DNA of 64,000 nucleotides from an uncultured Porphyromonadaceae bacterium (GCA_902495075.1 CABUVO010000004.1:109950-173949); one strand, 5' to 3'; positions 51,260 to 61,735 are shown, counted from the stretch's first letter. Made by a program: numbers and translations. Notes: generated from the sequence alone by a model not told the origin.

Positions 51260-52957
51260 ATGAAAATACTCGTAACCATAATATTCATCCTTTTATCGGT
51301 TCAACTTCCGGTATTATCTTCAGTCATACCCACACCGCATGGGATGAAGGTAACGTTACGAACCCCTATTGTTCCGGTTCTTTCAGGTCGCAAACATTCT
51401 CCATCTGAGAGTATCACTATTGTCTCTGATAAAAAAACAACTTTCAATAATCTAAAACTTGACTTTCAAGGCACAACAGATTACAGAGATATCGAAGAAG
51501 TTGCAATATATACTTCATCAAATGGTAAGGAGTTTACTGAAACAAATTGTGTTGGCATTTCTGCGACAAAGGGTAAAAGCTCTATTAGGATACCTTTATC
51601 TTGTTCTATAAATCCAGATACGATTAATCTATGGGTAGGCATTACACTCAAGGACTCTATAAATCTCAATCATAAGTTAAGGGTTAATGTAACTGAAATC
51701 TCGACAAACAATGGGACATTCCGTCTTCCTGCACAAAAAGATGTTAATACCGGTATGCATCGTATTGGAATCGCATTGCATTGTAAGGGAGAAGAAGGAG
51801 TTTCCACATGTCGTATTCCCGGTATTGTAACAGCATCAGATAACTCACTGATCGCAATTTTTGATGCTCGTCGTGAAAATGCACGCGATCTTCAAGGAGA
51901 TATAGATATCGCATTTAAACGCAGTATTGATGGAGGATCAACATGGAGCTCGATGCACAATATCCTTGATATGGGAAATTGGGGAGGGTTACCTCAACGA
52001 TATAATGGGGTTAGCGATGCCTGCATAATCAAAGACCCAATCACAAACCGAATATTTGTAGCAGGATTATGGATGCATGGTGCACTTGATAAAGATGGGA
52101 AATGGATTGAAGGACTTGATGAGAAGAGTAACTATTGGATCCATCAATGGAAAGGTAAAGGTTCTCAACCGGGAATTGGAGTTAAAGAAACATGCCAGTT
52201 TATTATTGCGTTCAGTGATGATAATGGAATTACATGGAGTAAACCAAGAAATATCACAGCTGAAACAAAACGTAATGAGTGGTGGCTCTATGCTCCCGCA
52301 CCAGGTCAAGGTCTGGCTTTACGCAACGGCGCCATAATCATTCCGTCCCAAGGTCGAGATGAAAACGGTCTTCCTTTCTCAAATATCACGTACAGCCTCG
52401 ACCATGGTGAGACATGGTCAGCTTCAAATCCAGCGTGGAAGAATGTCACGGAATGCAATGCCGTGGAATTGAGTAATGGCGATATCATGCTTAATATGCG
52501 CGACAATCGTAACCGCGGACACATATATCCTAACGGCAGGCGTATATGTGTGTCGTCTGATTTAGGTATGAACTGGCAAGAACATCCAACCTCAAGACAT
52601 ACATTGGTGGAACCGACATGTATGGCAAGTCTATATCGTCATAATTATCTCACTTCTAAGGGAGGAAAAGCTTCGGTATTACTTTTCGTTAATCCAGACG
52701 ATTATAAAACAAGGCATAATCTGACATTAAAAGCAAGTTTTGACGACGGAATGACATGGCATAAGCAAAACAGCATTCTATTCGATGAAACCCAAAGCAT
52801 GGGATATTCATCAATAACATCCGTAGATCCACAAACTATCGGCATACTTTATGAAAGTGGACTTGCCGATTTGGTGTTTATACATATCTCATTGGATGAA
52901 ATTATGAATTCTCCAAAAAACGCAAATTATAAATCCAGTAATTCTAAATCAAAATGA
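51260..52957 (+). CDS. nanH: Exported exo-alpha-sialidase (neuraminidase, GH33-type)
   Basis: A 565-residue protein with a signal peptide (MKILVTIIFILLSVQLPVLSS) and an N-terminal beta-sandwich of about 150 residues. The sialidase beta-propeller starts with the arginine motif CRIPGIVTASDNSL. Five Asp-box motifs are visible: SIDGGSTWS, SDDNGITWS, SLDHGETWS, SSDLGMNWQ and SFDDGMTWH. The nucleophile region and a late Arg/Tyr pair are consistent with GH33. It should release terminal sialic acids from mucin-type glycans in the periplasm or at the surface. It overlaps the MFS gene by four bases. Confidence 0.94.
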   Translation: MKILVTIIFILLSVQLPVLSSVIPTPHGMKVTLRTPIVPVLSGRKHSPSESITIVSDKKTTFNNLKLDFQGTTDYRDIEEVAIYTSSNGKEFTETNCVGISATKGKSSIRIPLSCSINPDTINLWVGITLKDSINLNHKLRVNVTEISTNNGTFRLPAQKDVNTGMHRIGIALHCKGEEGVSTCRIPGIVTASDNSLIAIFDARRENARDLQGDIDIAFKRSIDGGSTWSSMHNILDMGNWGGLPQRYNGVSDACIIKDPITNRIFVAGLWMHGALDKDGKWIEGLDEKSNYWIHQWKGKGSQPGIGVKETCQFIIAFSDDNGITWSKPRNITAETKRNEWWLYAPAPGQGLALRNGAIIIPSQGRDENGLPFSNITYSLDHGETWSASNPAWKNVTECNAVELSNGDIMLNMRDNRNRGHIYPNGRRICVSSDLGMNWQEHPTSRHTLVEPTCMASLYRHNYLTSKGGKASVLLFVNPDDYKTRHNLTLKASFDDGMTWHKQNSILFDETQSMGYSSITSVDPQTIGILYESGLADLVFIHISLDEIMNSPKNANYKSSNSKSK

Positions 52958-54210
52958 AATCGATTATAAATCAAAATACACGGACTTATGCATGGGTTGT
53001 AGTTGCGTTGCTTTGGATAGTGGGCATGCTCAATTACATGGATCGTCAAATGCTATCCACTATGCGCGAGTCTATTATGGTAGACATTACCCAGCTCGAA
53101 TCAGCTGCCAACTTTGGCAGACTTATGGCTGTTTTTCTTTGGGTGTATGGCATCATGAGTCCATTCTCCGGCATTGTCGGCGACCGGGTATCGCGCAAAT
53201 GGGTGATAGTAGCGGCTCTCTTCGTATGGTCGTTCGTTACCTTCATGATGGGATATGCCACTACTTTCGGTCAACTTTACGCACTACGCGGCATCATGGG
53301 TGTAAGCGAAGCTCTTTATATGCCGGCGGCGTTATCTCTGATTGCCGACTATCACCGCGAGCGCACGCGCTCCTTGGCAATAGGCATAAACATGACTGGC
53401 ATCTACTTTGGTCAGGCGATAGGAGGATTCGGCGCCTCGCTTGCCTTGATGTGGGGATGGCACGGCACGTTTCATACTCTTGGCATCATTGGCATGATAT
53501 ACAGCGCGATACTCATCTTCATGCTTCACGACTCCCCAAAACACATTGTAGCGGTAGAGACTGAAGAAAAAAAGAATGTGCCGGTGTTCAAAGGTCTGGC
53601 AATGCTTATGGCTAACGTCTCTTTCTGGATTATTCTTTTCTACTTCTGCGTGCCTTCCGTGCCTGGATGGGCAGCAAAGAACTGGCTCCCCTCGCTCTTC
53701 TCATCAAGCCTTGGAATAGGCATGGAGACCGCCGGACCGATAGCCACAATCTCCATTGCGGTCTCATCCTTCGCCGGTGTGCTTATTGGCGGTTTCATTT
53801 CCGACCGATGGGTGATGCGTAACGTGAAAGGGAGAATCTATACTGTCTCCATAGGTCTTTTGATGATGGTGCCCGCCCTGCTTTGCATAGGTTATGGCAC
53901 ATCACTGGCAGCGGTGGTGCTTGGTGCTGTGCTCTTCGGACTCGGTTTCGGTTTCTTCGATGCCAACAATATGCCTATCCTTTGCCAGTTTGTATCATCG
54001 CGCAATCGCGCAACTGCCTACGGTATGATGAATATGTGCAGTGTCTTCGCCGGAGCAGCCGTGACAAATTTACTTGGTAAATCGATGGACACCGGCAATC
54101 TGGGCAGAGATTTCGCACTGCTTTCCGTGCTTGTGGCGTTCACCGTGATACTTATTCTCGTATGTCTGCGACCCAAAACAGTAGATAAAAAATTCGATAC
54201 AGCTCTATAA
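52954..54210 (+). CDS. MFS transporter, probable sialic acid or ManNAc importer
   Basis: A 418-residue major facilitator protein with about 12 hydrophobic segments. The first helix, VVVALLWIVGMLNYMDRQ, carries the D-R motif of the anion:cation symporter subfamily, and the loop GIVGDRVSRKWVI is the expected motif A. Because it follows the sialidase and lyase directly (ATGA overlap), import of free sialic acid is the most likely role, as with NanT-type proteins in Bacteroidales. GC is noticeably higher than in the flanking sialidase and nuclease genes. Cytoplasmic membrane. Confidence 0.88.
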   Translation: MKSIINQNTRTYAWVVVALLWIVGMLNYMDRQMLSTMRESIMVDITQLESAANFGRLMAVFLWVYGIMSPFSGIVGDRVSRKWVIVAALFVWSFVTFMMGYATTFGQLYALRGIMGVSEALYMPAALSLIADYHRERTRSLAIGINMTGIYFGQAIGGFGASLALMWGWHGTFHTLGIIGMIYSAILIFMLHDSPKHIVAVETEEKKNVPVFKGLAMLMANVSFWIILFYFCVPSVPGWAAKNWLPSLFSSSLGIGMETAGPIATISIAVSSFAGVLIGGFISDRWVMRNVKGRIYTVSIGLLMMVPALLCIGYGTSLAAVVLGAVLFGLGFGFFDANNMPILCQFVSSRNRATAYGMMNMCSVFAGAAVTNLLGKSMDTGNLGRDFALLSVLVAFTVILILVCLRPKTVDKKFDTAL

Positions 54211-54259
54211 ACATAGCGCATAATATAATCTAACAAAATTACTTATATTCAGCATATTA

Positions 54260-54281
54260 GAGTTAGAAACATTTCTAACTC
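54260..54281. promoter_or_regulatory. Short inverted repeat between MFS and S1/P1 nuclease genes
   Basis: GAGTTAGAAA and TTTCTAACTC form a 10-bp perfect inverted repeat with a 2-nt centre. There is no T-run, so an operator or an mRNA-stability hairpin is as likely as a terminator. It lies in the 106-bp gap before 54317. Confidence 0.45.
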
Positions 54282-54316
54282 AGACTCGTTATTAACCTAT
54301 TCCAAAATTATATTAT

Positions 54317-55126
54317 ATGAAAAAGAGATTGAAAACATTCTGGTTTATTCTTTTGTTTGTGGCATTCGGATCTCACGCATTCGGAAGAATTGGACATGAT
54401 GCTGTTGCATATATTGCGGAATGCAACTTAACACCTAAGGCAAAATCTACCATTGAGAAATACCTTGGAGGACGCTCAATTGTGTATTATGCATCCTGGA
54501 TGGACTACGTGAGACTTACACCCGAATATAAGTACAGTGACGGTTGGCATAGTGCGTCAGTCGATTCATTAGGCAATCATAAGCTCTGGAAAGAACGTTA
54601 TGAAGCGTATACCGGCATAAATACTGTGATGAATAATGTTGAAAACGGCAAATACAAGTCAATGCCCGATTCCGCTGTAGCAGTGTCTATCAAACTTTTG
54701 GTGCATATGATAGGAGATATGCACTGCCCTTCACATACATTTTTCGAAGGCAAGACACAAGGTATCAACTTCTATCTTGGCTCTGTGAAAAAACGTTTTC
54801 ATAAATTTTGGGATGAAGATATTTTTGAGCTTGCCCATAAGTGGCTCTATGAAGATTACAGATATCAGCTGGATCGCTTATCTCCAAAAGAAAAAGAAAA
54901 AATTACAAATGGCTCCCTTATAGACTGGATTGAGGGAAATGCCCGCACGATTAGACCCGTGTATGACATTCTCACACCGGAACGTAAATTCGACAAAGCC
55001 GAAGTATCAAAACTTGTATTGGATATGGGTGAGCTTACCGACAATCAGATATTAAAAGCAGGCCATAGACTTGCGCATGTATTAAATTCAATTTTTGATC
55101 CGAAGTATCCGAAATGGGAAAGATAA
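54317..55126 (+). CDS. Exported S1/P1-type nuclease
   Basis: A 269-residue protein with a signal peptide (LKTFWFILLFVAFGSHA). The mature part starts FGRIGHDAVAYIAE, the typical N-terminus of zinc-dependent S1/P1 nucleases, followed by ASWMDYVR, WHSASVDSLG and LLVHMIGDMHCPSH, which supply the Asp and His ligands of the trinuclear zinc site, and HKFWDEDIFE. The N-terminal residue, usually Trp, appears to be Phe here; the ligand at that place is the main chain, so activity can be kept. It would cut single-stranded nucleic acid and remove 3'-phosphates in the periplasm. Its place inside a sialic-acid locus is unusual. Confidence 0.9.
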   Translation: MKKRLKTFWFILLFVAFGSHAFGRIGHDAVAYIAECNLTPKAKSTIEKYLGGRSIVYYASWMDYVRLTPEYKYSDGWHSASVDSLGNHKLWKERYEAYTGINTVMNNVENGKYKSMPDSAVAVSIKLLVHMIGDMHCPSHTFFEGKTQGINFYLGSVKKRFHKFWDEDIFELAHKWLYEDYRYQLDRLSPKEKEKITNGSLIDWIEGNARTIRPVYDILTPERKFDKAEVSKLVLDMGELTDNQILKAGHRLAHVLNSIFDPKYPKWER

Positions 55127-56208
55127 ATAATATAATAATTATGGCTACAATGACTCTTTCTGCAATCTGTAATGAAAATGTTACAGCTTGCACACCTGTC
55201 GGTTCAGATTTAAATAATGCATGCATCACATGGGATGCGACGTTAAAATTACCTCCACTACCTGGTGACTCTATAAATATTGGCGTTGCCGGAGGATACG
55301 CAGGGATTACTGGGGGTAAATTAATTCTGGCTGGAGGTGCCAACTTTCCTGATGGATTTCCTTGGACGGGTGCTAAAAAAATATGGCATCGAGATCTTTA
55401 TGTTTTTGATCCTGGTAAAAACACATGGGAAATATTTGAAAATTTTCTGCCTCTACCAATAGCATATGGAGTATCTATAACAATTCCGTCTGGAGTGCTC
55501 ATGATTGGAGGCAATAATAACAACGGAAGACTGGATACAGTCTGGCTTCTTACTATCGAAAATGGTAAGCCTCGCATCAATAATGACAGATACCCATCAT
55601 TACCTTTTCCATTGTCGAATGCTGCTGGTGCGCTTATTGACAATTATGTGTATCTTGCAGGAGGAGCCGCAGGTGTGGGAAAGGAGGAAGAAGCTTCACA
55701 TACTTTTCTACGACTTGATCTTGATCATCCGGAAGATGGATGGGAAGAATTACTTCCATGGTCCGGTCCTACTCTTGGCTATAGTGTCGCTGCTGGAGCA
55801 AACCATAAATTTTATCTTTTCGGAGGAAGAGACTTTGGTAAAGATAAAGTCACAGCCATTTGCACCGATGGTTATGAATATGACCCTAAAAAGAACCTTT
55901 GGGAAAAACTTGATATTGAATTCTCGGTTATGGCAGGAACCGCTGTAACTCTCAATAACAAGATTTATTTCTTTGGCGGAGTTGATAAGATTTTACCAAC
56001 AGATCCTTTCCATCCTGGATTTCCACGGGTTTTAAGAGAATATGATCCCATATCCGGTAGAATACAAGAAATTTCAGAATCTCCCGCCCCCGTTGCAGTG
56101 ACCACTACGGCTGTATTGGCAAGTGATAAAACTATATACATAGTCAGTGGTGAAATCCGTCCCGGAATCCGCACCCCTGTTGTATTACAATGTCGAGTCA
56201 AACAATAA
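55114..56208 (+). CDS. nanM: N-acetylneuraminate epimerase/mutarotase (NanM-like Kelch protein)
   Basis: A 364-residue Kelch-type beta-propeller. Repeats with the GG doublet are clear: GKLILAGGANFPDG, GVLMIGGNNNNG, YVYLAGGAAG, FYLFGGRDFG and IYFFGGVDK. ANFPDGFPWTGAKKIWHRDLYVFD matches the NanM segment. Such enzymes convert the alpha-anomer released by sialidase to the beta-anomer for uptake. The ATG at 55114 overlaps the nuclease end and gives a modest signal peptide (IIIMATMTLSAICNENVTA); an ATG at 55141 is an alternative. Periplasmic. Confidence 0.88.
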   Translation: MGKINNIIIMATMTLSAICNENVTACTPVGSDLNNACITWDATLKLPPLPGDSINIGVAGGYAGITGGKLILAGGANFPDGFPWTGAKKIWHRDLYVFDPGKNTWEIFENFLPLPIAYGVSITIPSGVLMIGGNNNNGRLDTVWLLTIENGKPRINNDRYPSLPFPLSNAAGALIDNYVYLAGGAAGVGKEEEASHTFLRLDLDHPEDGWEELLPWSGPTLGYSVAAGANHKFYLFGGRDFGKDKVTAICTDGYEYDPKKNLWEKLDIEFSVMAGTAVTLNNKIYFFGGVDKILPTDPFHPGFPRVLREYDPISGRIQEISESPAPVAVTTTAVLASDKTIYIVSGEIRPGIRTPVVLQCRVKQ

Positions 56209-56239
56209 ATTAGAATTAATAACAACTAATCTAAGAATC

Positions 56240-56647
56240 ATGTATAAAACTTTTACAAAACTTCTATTGGCGATTCTTATCTTGCTTCCTTTGGAAAGCT
56301 GTAAAGAAGATGATGACCGAGGCATTCCCGGTTTTAGTGATATAACAGTATCACCTGCAAAGGACATATACGAGGTAGGGGATGTTATAACATGCACTAT
56401 ACACATGACCAAACCCGCAGGACCTACACTCAAAAAAGCGACATACTGGTGGTTCACTTCATGGTGGTTTAAAGATGCCGATCAACCAGTAGATTTTCAG
56501 GAATTCTCTGAAGATGGTACCTGCGTATCAAAAGAGATTACACTTACAGAAACAGGCGATTTAAAATTATATTTCTTTGGACGCCTTGAGTATCCCAAAT
56601 ATGACTGGGAAAAAATTGAGATAGCAAAAACCATAAAAGTAAAATAA
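56240..56647 (+). CDS. Small lipoprotein of the sialic-acid locus
   Basis: A 135-residue protein from the ATG at 56240, with an N-terminal signal and lipobox (LLLAILILLPLESC). The mature part is beta-rich with an unusual run of tryptophans (ATYWWFTSWWFKD), likely a single PKD/Ig-like domain with VSPAKDIYEVGDVITC as its first strands. I do not recognise a family. It sits 9 nt before the SusC gene, so it is probably made with the SusCD complex. Tryptophan-rich surfaces suit glycan contact, but that is inference. Confidence 0.75.
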   Translation: MYKTFTKLLLAILILLPLESCKEDDDRGIPGFSDITVSPAKDIYEVGDVITCTIHMTKPAGPTLKKATYWWFTSWWFKDADQPVDFQEFSEDGTCVSKEITLTETGDLKLYFFGRLEYPKYDWEKIEIAKTIKVK

Positions 56648-56655
56648 ATATTATC

Positions 56656-59600
56656 ATGAAACCCAAATTGAATACAATCAGGTATATAATGATATCGTTG
56701 TTGCTTACCATCTTCACGCTGTCTTCATTAGCAAATGCACCAGGCACAACTATCAACGGTACCGTCATGGACGAAAACGGAGAACCCCTTGTGGGTGTAA
56801 CCGTCAAAGTGAAAAATACATTGAAAGCCGTATCCACTGATTTGAATGGTAAATTCACACTCTCTGATGTAAAAACTGGAGAAGAGATGCTTATTTCATA
56901 CGTAGGTTTTACACCGGTCACAGTCAAAATTGGATCTAAAGAGGACTATACCATCTACATGAAAGAATCCACTTCCGATCTGGATGAAATTGTCGTAGTG
57001 GGATATGGAAGTCAGAAAAAAGCTAATTTGACAGGAGCTGTGAGCGTTGTGCAAGGGGCTGATCTGGCAGGTCGTCCAACCGGTAATGCTGCTACGGCTC
57101 TTCAGGGGGCAGATCCGTCATTTTACATCCAAATGGGTGATGGCAGTCCGGACTCCGGTGTATCTCTTAACATCCGAGGTACACCATCTATCAATGGCGG
57201 TGAGCCTTTAGTATTGGTAGATGGCGTTGAGATGTCACTCACTCGCGTGAATGCCAACGACATAGAAAATGTATCAATTCTAAAGGATGCTTCAGCTGCG
57301 GCTATCTATGGCGCCAAAGCATCAGCTGGAGTTGTGCTTGTAACGACTAAGGCGGGGAAAGAAGACAAAAGAGCTAAAGTTTCATTCGACCTTAAAGCTG
57401 GATGGAAAGAAGACACCACAAGCACAGATTATATGTCAAGCGGTTTCTGGCAGATGTATATCATGGAAACAGCTTATTACAACGATCAAGGAAAATACTT
57501 TCTTGATGGGTACGGAGATAACGAATACGCCCAGATGTGGATGCGTCTTGATGACGAAACTGAGAATCCCGAACGTCCATGGGCAGTTCAAAAAGATGAC
57601 AAGACCTGGAAATACTATGCCAACAACAATTGGTATGAACACTTTTTCCGTAAGAGACGTCCAATGCAGGATTACAATATTTCCATCTCAGGAGGAGCAA
57701 AGAATATAAATTACTATGTCAGTGGAAGGGCACATTTTGAGGATGGCGTTCTCAACCAGAATTATGACAAGTTCAAGAATTATACTTTCCGAGGAAAACT
57801 GAACGCCAATCTTACCCCTTGGCTTAAATATCACCTTAACACAAGCCTTTATACTTCTGACTATTCTCTTCCTGTATCTCCAAGCCTTGACACATTTTTC
57901 TATCAGGCGGCAATGCATACATACTGTGCTTTCCCGAGTAGGAATCCTGATGGAACATCTTTGTTCAATCTTCCTGCCGGTATGACAGGATCCAACAATA
58001 TCAATGTTTCCGCAGGTTTCAATGCAATGCTGAATAGTGGAAAAACAAGCACTGTAAATAAAACTACTGAATTCATGGTAAAGAACGGATTTGACATCAC
58101 GCCTTTACCTTGGTGGAAAATAACTGCAGAATATGCGTATCTTATTCGCAATGTGTCAAGAGATTATCGTGGAGCTAATGCTCCTTATAGCAATACAGAA
58201 GGTGAAATAAAATATGTCACTGAAGCTTATCGTGGGGAATTCGAAGATAAATTCTATCGCACCAATGCCAGAGCGGTTAGCCAGACTATAAATGCGTTCA
58301 TGGAATTCAACCCGAGTTTCGGCAATAATAATTTCAAAGCGACAATAGGCTTCAATGGCGACATATATAGATACATGTATTTCAAAGCAGAAAGGTCAAC
58401 ACTATCAAGTGAAGATATAAGTTCATTAAAAACCGCTACCGGGAATTTTGGAGACATAACTGACAAAGTCAATAATTCTACCACTTATGGCTTTTTTGGT
58501 CGCATAAACTACGACTATGCAGGTAAATATCTTGCGGAAATATCTGCACGTTATGACGGATCATCCAGATTCCCCAAACACAGCAGATGGGGATTCTTTC
58601 CTTCAGCATCGCTTGGATGGCGCTTCTCTGAAGAAAAATTCTTTGAGCCTTTACAGCCAATATGGAGCAATGGTAAACTACGTCTATCTTATGGTTCACT
58701 AGGCAATCAACAAGTCGGATATTATGATTACCTCCTTGAGGTGGGAACCAATATCGAAGATAGAACTTGGACTTTTGACGGAACTCAACATAATTATTAT
58801 TCAAGCGTAGGAAGTCCTGTTGCATCCGATCTAACATGGGAAAAAGTGATAACATACAATTTGGGTCTTGACCTTGGTTTTTTTAATAACCGTCTGAGCT
58901 TCACCGGAGACATATATATACGCGACACAAAAGACATGTTAACATCAGGGTCAACCCTCCCCTCCGTTTATGGAGCTTCGGTACCCGATTCCAACTGTGC
59001 AGACATGCGCACTAAGGGCTATGAATTCGGTTTGACCTGGAATCATTCTTTTCGATTGTTTGGTAGCAAATTCAATTATTCTGTGCGTGCCGGCTTTGGC
59101 GACCAAACATCGAAAATCACTAAATTTGACAACCCTGACGGTCTACTTTCCAAACATTATGTCGGAAAAACAATAGGCGAAATATGGGGCTATCATGTCG
59201 ATGGGTTATTCAAAACCGAAGAAGAGGCTAAAGAATATGAAAATACAATTGATTCTAAGACTTATGTAAATCCACAGATTGGTCGTGGTCCTAACCCCGG
59301 ACTTCATGCTGGTGACATGAAATTCGTTGACTTGAATGGCGACGGCGCAATTACACCGGGGAAAAACAAATTAGGTGATACAGGTGACAGGGTGATTATC
59401 GGGAACCAAACTCCTCGGTACAAATATAGTTTCCGCCTCGCATTCGACTGGAAAGGTTTCGATGTTGCTGCATTCTTTCAGGGTGTAGGCAAACGGGATA
59501 TATATTTCCCAATGGAATCTCGTAAATTCTGGGGACCATATTGCCGCAACTTCCTATCCTGGATACCTAACGATTTTCTCGATAGAGTATGGTCAGAAGA

Positions 59601-59937
59601 TAATCCTGATGGATATTTCCCACGTTTGCGTGCTGGAATCGCTTTCAATAACAATCATCCTCTCCGGGTAAACAATGACTACTATCTACAGAATGCCGCT
59701 TATCTGCGTTTGAAAAATCTCACAATTGGATATACAATACCTGTTCCCAAAAAGATTCTTAATGAATTGCGGGTGTATTTCTCAGCAGAGAATCTTGCCT
59801 ATTGGTCACCCCTGAAAAAGCATTGTACAACTGTCGATCCAGAAGCTGCGATGCAAAATAGGCAATCGAAAAAAAGTAGTGGAGACGTTTACGGATTCTC
59901 CAAAGTGTTTACATTCGGACTCAACGTAACTTTATAA
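56656..59937 (+). CDS. SusC/RagA-type TonB-dependent outer-membrane transporter
   Basis: A 1093-residue protein with a signal peptide and an N-terminal carboxypeptidase-regulatory-like domain (INGTVMDENGEPLVGVTVKV), then a TonB box (LDEIVVVGYG), a plug domain (LNIRGTPSINGGEPLVLVDG, ILKDASAAAIYGAKASAGVVLVTT) and a long beta-barrel that ends in the aromatic-rich VFTFGLNVTL. This is the SusC pattern for import of oligosaccharides through the outer membrane. Gene context (sialidase, lyase, NanM, glycoside hydrolase) points to sialylated host glycans. It is coupled with the SusD gene 13 nt downstream. Confidence 0.95.
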   Translation: MKPKLNTIRYIMISLLLTIFTLSSLANAPGTTINGTVMDENGEPLVGVTVKVKNTLKAVSTDLNGKFTLSDVKTGEEMLISYVGFTPVTVKIGSKEDYTIYMKESTSDLDEIVVVGYGSQKKANLTGAVSVVQGADLAGRPTGNAATALQGADPSFYIQMGDGSPDSGVSLNIRGTPSINGGEPLVLVDGVEMSLTRVNANDIENVSILKDASAAAIYGAKASAGVVLVTTKAGKEDKRAKVSFDLKAGWKEDTTSTDYMSSGFWQMYIMETAYYNDQGKYFLDGYGDNEYAQMWMRLDDETENPERPWAVQKDDKTWKYYANNNWYEHFFRKRRPMQDYNISISGGAKNINYYVSGRAHFEDGVLNQNYDKFKNYTFRGKLNANLTPWLKYHLNTSLYTSDYSLPVSPSLDTFFYQAAMHTYCAFPSRNPDGTSLFNLPAGMTGSNNINVSAGFNAMLNSGKTSTVNKTTEFMVKNGFDITPLPWWKITAEYAYLIRNVSRDYRGANAPYSNTEGEIKYVTEAYRGEFEDKFYRTNARAVSQTINAFMEFNPSFGNNNFKATIGFNGDIYRYMYFKAERSTLSSEDISSLKTATGNFGDITDKVNNSTTYGFFGRINYDYAGKYLAEISARYDGSSRFPKHSRWGFFPSASLGWRFSEEKFFEPLQPIWSNGKLRLSYGSLGNQQVGYYDYLLEVGTNIEDRTWTFDGTQHNYYSSVGSPVASDLTWEKVITYNLGLDLGFFNNRLSFTGDIYIRDTKDMLTSGSTLPSVYGASVPDSNCADMRTKGYEFGLTWNHSFRLFGSKFNYSVRAGFGDQTSKITKFDNPDGLLSKHYVGKTIGEIWGYHVDGLFKTEEEAKEYENTIDSKTYVNPQIGRGPNPGLHAGDMKFVDLNGDGAITPGKNKLGDTGDRVIIGNQTPRYKYSFRLAFDWKGFDVAAFFQGVGKRDIYFPMESRKFWGPYCRNFLSWIPNDFLDRVWSEDNPDGYFPRLRAGIAFNNNHPLRVNNDYYLQNAAYLRLKNLTIGYTIPVPKKILNELRVYFSAENLAYWSPLKKHCTTVDPEAAMQNRQSKKSSGDVYGFSKVFTFGLNVTL

Positions 59938-59950
59938 TTCTGTATAGATC

Positions 59951-61735
59951 ATGAAAATCAATAATATATTTGTTGCTACCGCATTAGTCTCAATAATCTC
60001 AGGATGCACTACAATGGATCAATATCCGGAAGATAGCGTCAGCCCTGAGATGTATTTCCAAACGGAAATTCAACTGCGTCAGAATACAAATAACTTCTAT
60101 CGAATGCTTGCCCCGTCAGCTGGAAAATTCAACTGGTATGAAGAAAATAGCGAATTGCTGATTAAAGACACTCCAACAACAGAACTTCTTGGATCACGTT
60201 CCATTCCTTCGAACGGAAGCGATGATGGATGGGGTTGGGGACAATTACGCCATATAAACTATTTCCTTCAAAATTCGTATAAATGCGCCGACGTAGACGC
60301 AAGAAACAGATACGACGGTGTGGCATATTTTTTTCGTGCACTGTTCTATGCCAATAGGTTAGTGATGTTTGGGGAGGTGCCGTTATACGATACACCCATA
60401 GGTTCAGCAGATACTGAACTGCTTATGAAACCCCGAGACAGTAGAGACGCGGTAATCAATCATATTCTTGAAGATTGTGACCGAGCTTTCGAAAGACTTC
60501 CCAAAGAACACATGCTGACAGATGTGAATGCCTGGACAGCCTTAGCACTCAAATCGCGCATAGCACTATTCGAGGGAACATTTCGTAAATATCACGACGG
60601 GGATCCCTTCAATCCAGACCACCTGCCTTGGGAGCCATTACTGAGAACTTGTGCTGAAGCTTCAAAAAAACTTATCACAGAAGGAGGTTACAAACTATAC
60701 AAAAATGGTTCAGAGTCCTACAGGGACATGTTCATGAATCCAATGGGAGATACCGATGAATACATATGGGCACGTATAGGCACAACCGTAGGTGGTATAA
60801 TGCATGAGGCAACAAATAATTCAATCAGCGAAGGATATGCTTATACCAAACGGTTTATGAATCTATTTCTTAAGAAAGACGGCACGCGCTTTACTGATGA
60901 CCCTAACTGGAGAACCATGAACTATTATGAGGAATGTCAGAACAGAGACCCTCGTCTTGCCCAGATTGTGCTATGTCCCGGCTATAAGCAGAAAGGAGAT
61001 ACAGAAGAAACTATAATGAATTTTTCCAATACGAAAGGTGCATATCAATATATAAAATATGTAGGCGATGCATCGGAATTTTCTTTCAGAAGCTCTAAAG
61101 CCGCACTACCTATTTTCCGCATTGCCGAAATATATCTTAATTATGCTGAAGCACTTGCTGAGCTTGGGACACTTACCCAAACAGACCTTGATTTATCGGT
61201 AAATAAACTTCGCGAACGTGCCGGAATGCCTGATCTCAAAATGGATGATGCCAACCATAACCCGGATTCATATATGATGAGCGAGGAATGGGGATATCCC
61301 AATGTTACCCGTAGTGCCAATACCGGTGTTATTCTCGAAATCCGTCGTGAGAGATTAATTGAGCTCTCTCTTGAATTAGTGCATTATAATGATATTTTGC
61401 GTTGGAAAGAAGGCAAAGTATATGAAAAGCCTTTTTACGGCATGTATTTCCCGGGATCAGGTAAATACGATATCAACGGTGATGGACAAAATGATATCTG
61501 GCTTTATGAAGGACGCAAACCGAATGATCGCAAACTGAAACTTTTCCAAATCGGCAAAGATATTATTCTCTCGGAAGGTAGTAAAGGATTTGCAGTGCGC
61601 TGCAGCATCAAAGCTCACGAGCGTCATTGGGACGAAAACAAAGACTATCTGTACCCAATTCCAACTACAGAAAGAATACTGACAAATGGTTCTCTTACAC
61701 AAAACCCAGGCTGGGACGATAAATTGGAATTCTAA
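59951..61735 (+). CDS. SusD/RagB-type glycan-binding lipoprotein
   Basis: A 594-residue lipoprotein (VATALVSIISGC lipobox) of the SusD family. The TPR-like N-terminal half has QLRHINYFLQNSYKC and YDGVAYFFRALFYANRLVMFGEVPLYD, a segment conserved in SusD proteins. The C-terminal part has PIFRIAEIYLNYAEALAELG and EIRRERLIELSLELVHYNDILRWKEG. It caps the SusC barrel and binds the incoming glycan at the surface. Directly downstream of susC and 12 nt before the glycoside hydrolase. Confidence 0.95.
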   Translation: MKINNIFVATALVSIISGCTTMDQYPEDSVSPEMYFQTEIQLRQNTNNFYRMLAPSAGKFNWYEENSELLIKDTPTTELLGSRSIPSNGSDDGWGWGQLRHINYFLQNSYKCADVDARNRYDGVAYFFRALFYANRLVMFGEVPLYDTPIGSADTELLMKPRDSRDAVINHILEDCDRAFERLPKEHMLTDVNAWTALALKSRIALFEGTFRKYHDGDPFNPDHLPWEPLLRTCAEASKKLITEGGYKLYKNGSESYRDMFMNPMGDTDEYIWARIGTTVGGIMHEATNNSISEGYAYTKRFMNLFLKKDGTRFTDDPNWRTMNYYEECQNRDPRLAQIVLCPGYKQKGDTEETIMNFSNTKGAYQYIKYVGDASEFSFRSSKAALPIFRIAEIYLNYAEALAELGTLTQTDLDLSVNKLRERAGMPDLKMDDANHNPDSYMMSEEWGYPNVTRSANTGVILEIRRERLIELSLELVHYNDILRWKEGKVYEKPFYGMYFPGSGKYDINGDGQNDIWLYEGRKPNDRKLKLFQIGKDIILSEGSKGFAVRCSIKAHERHWDENKDYLYPIPTTERILTNGSLTQNPGWDDKLEF

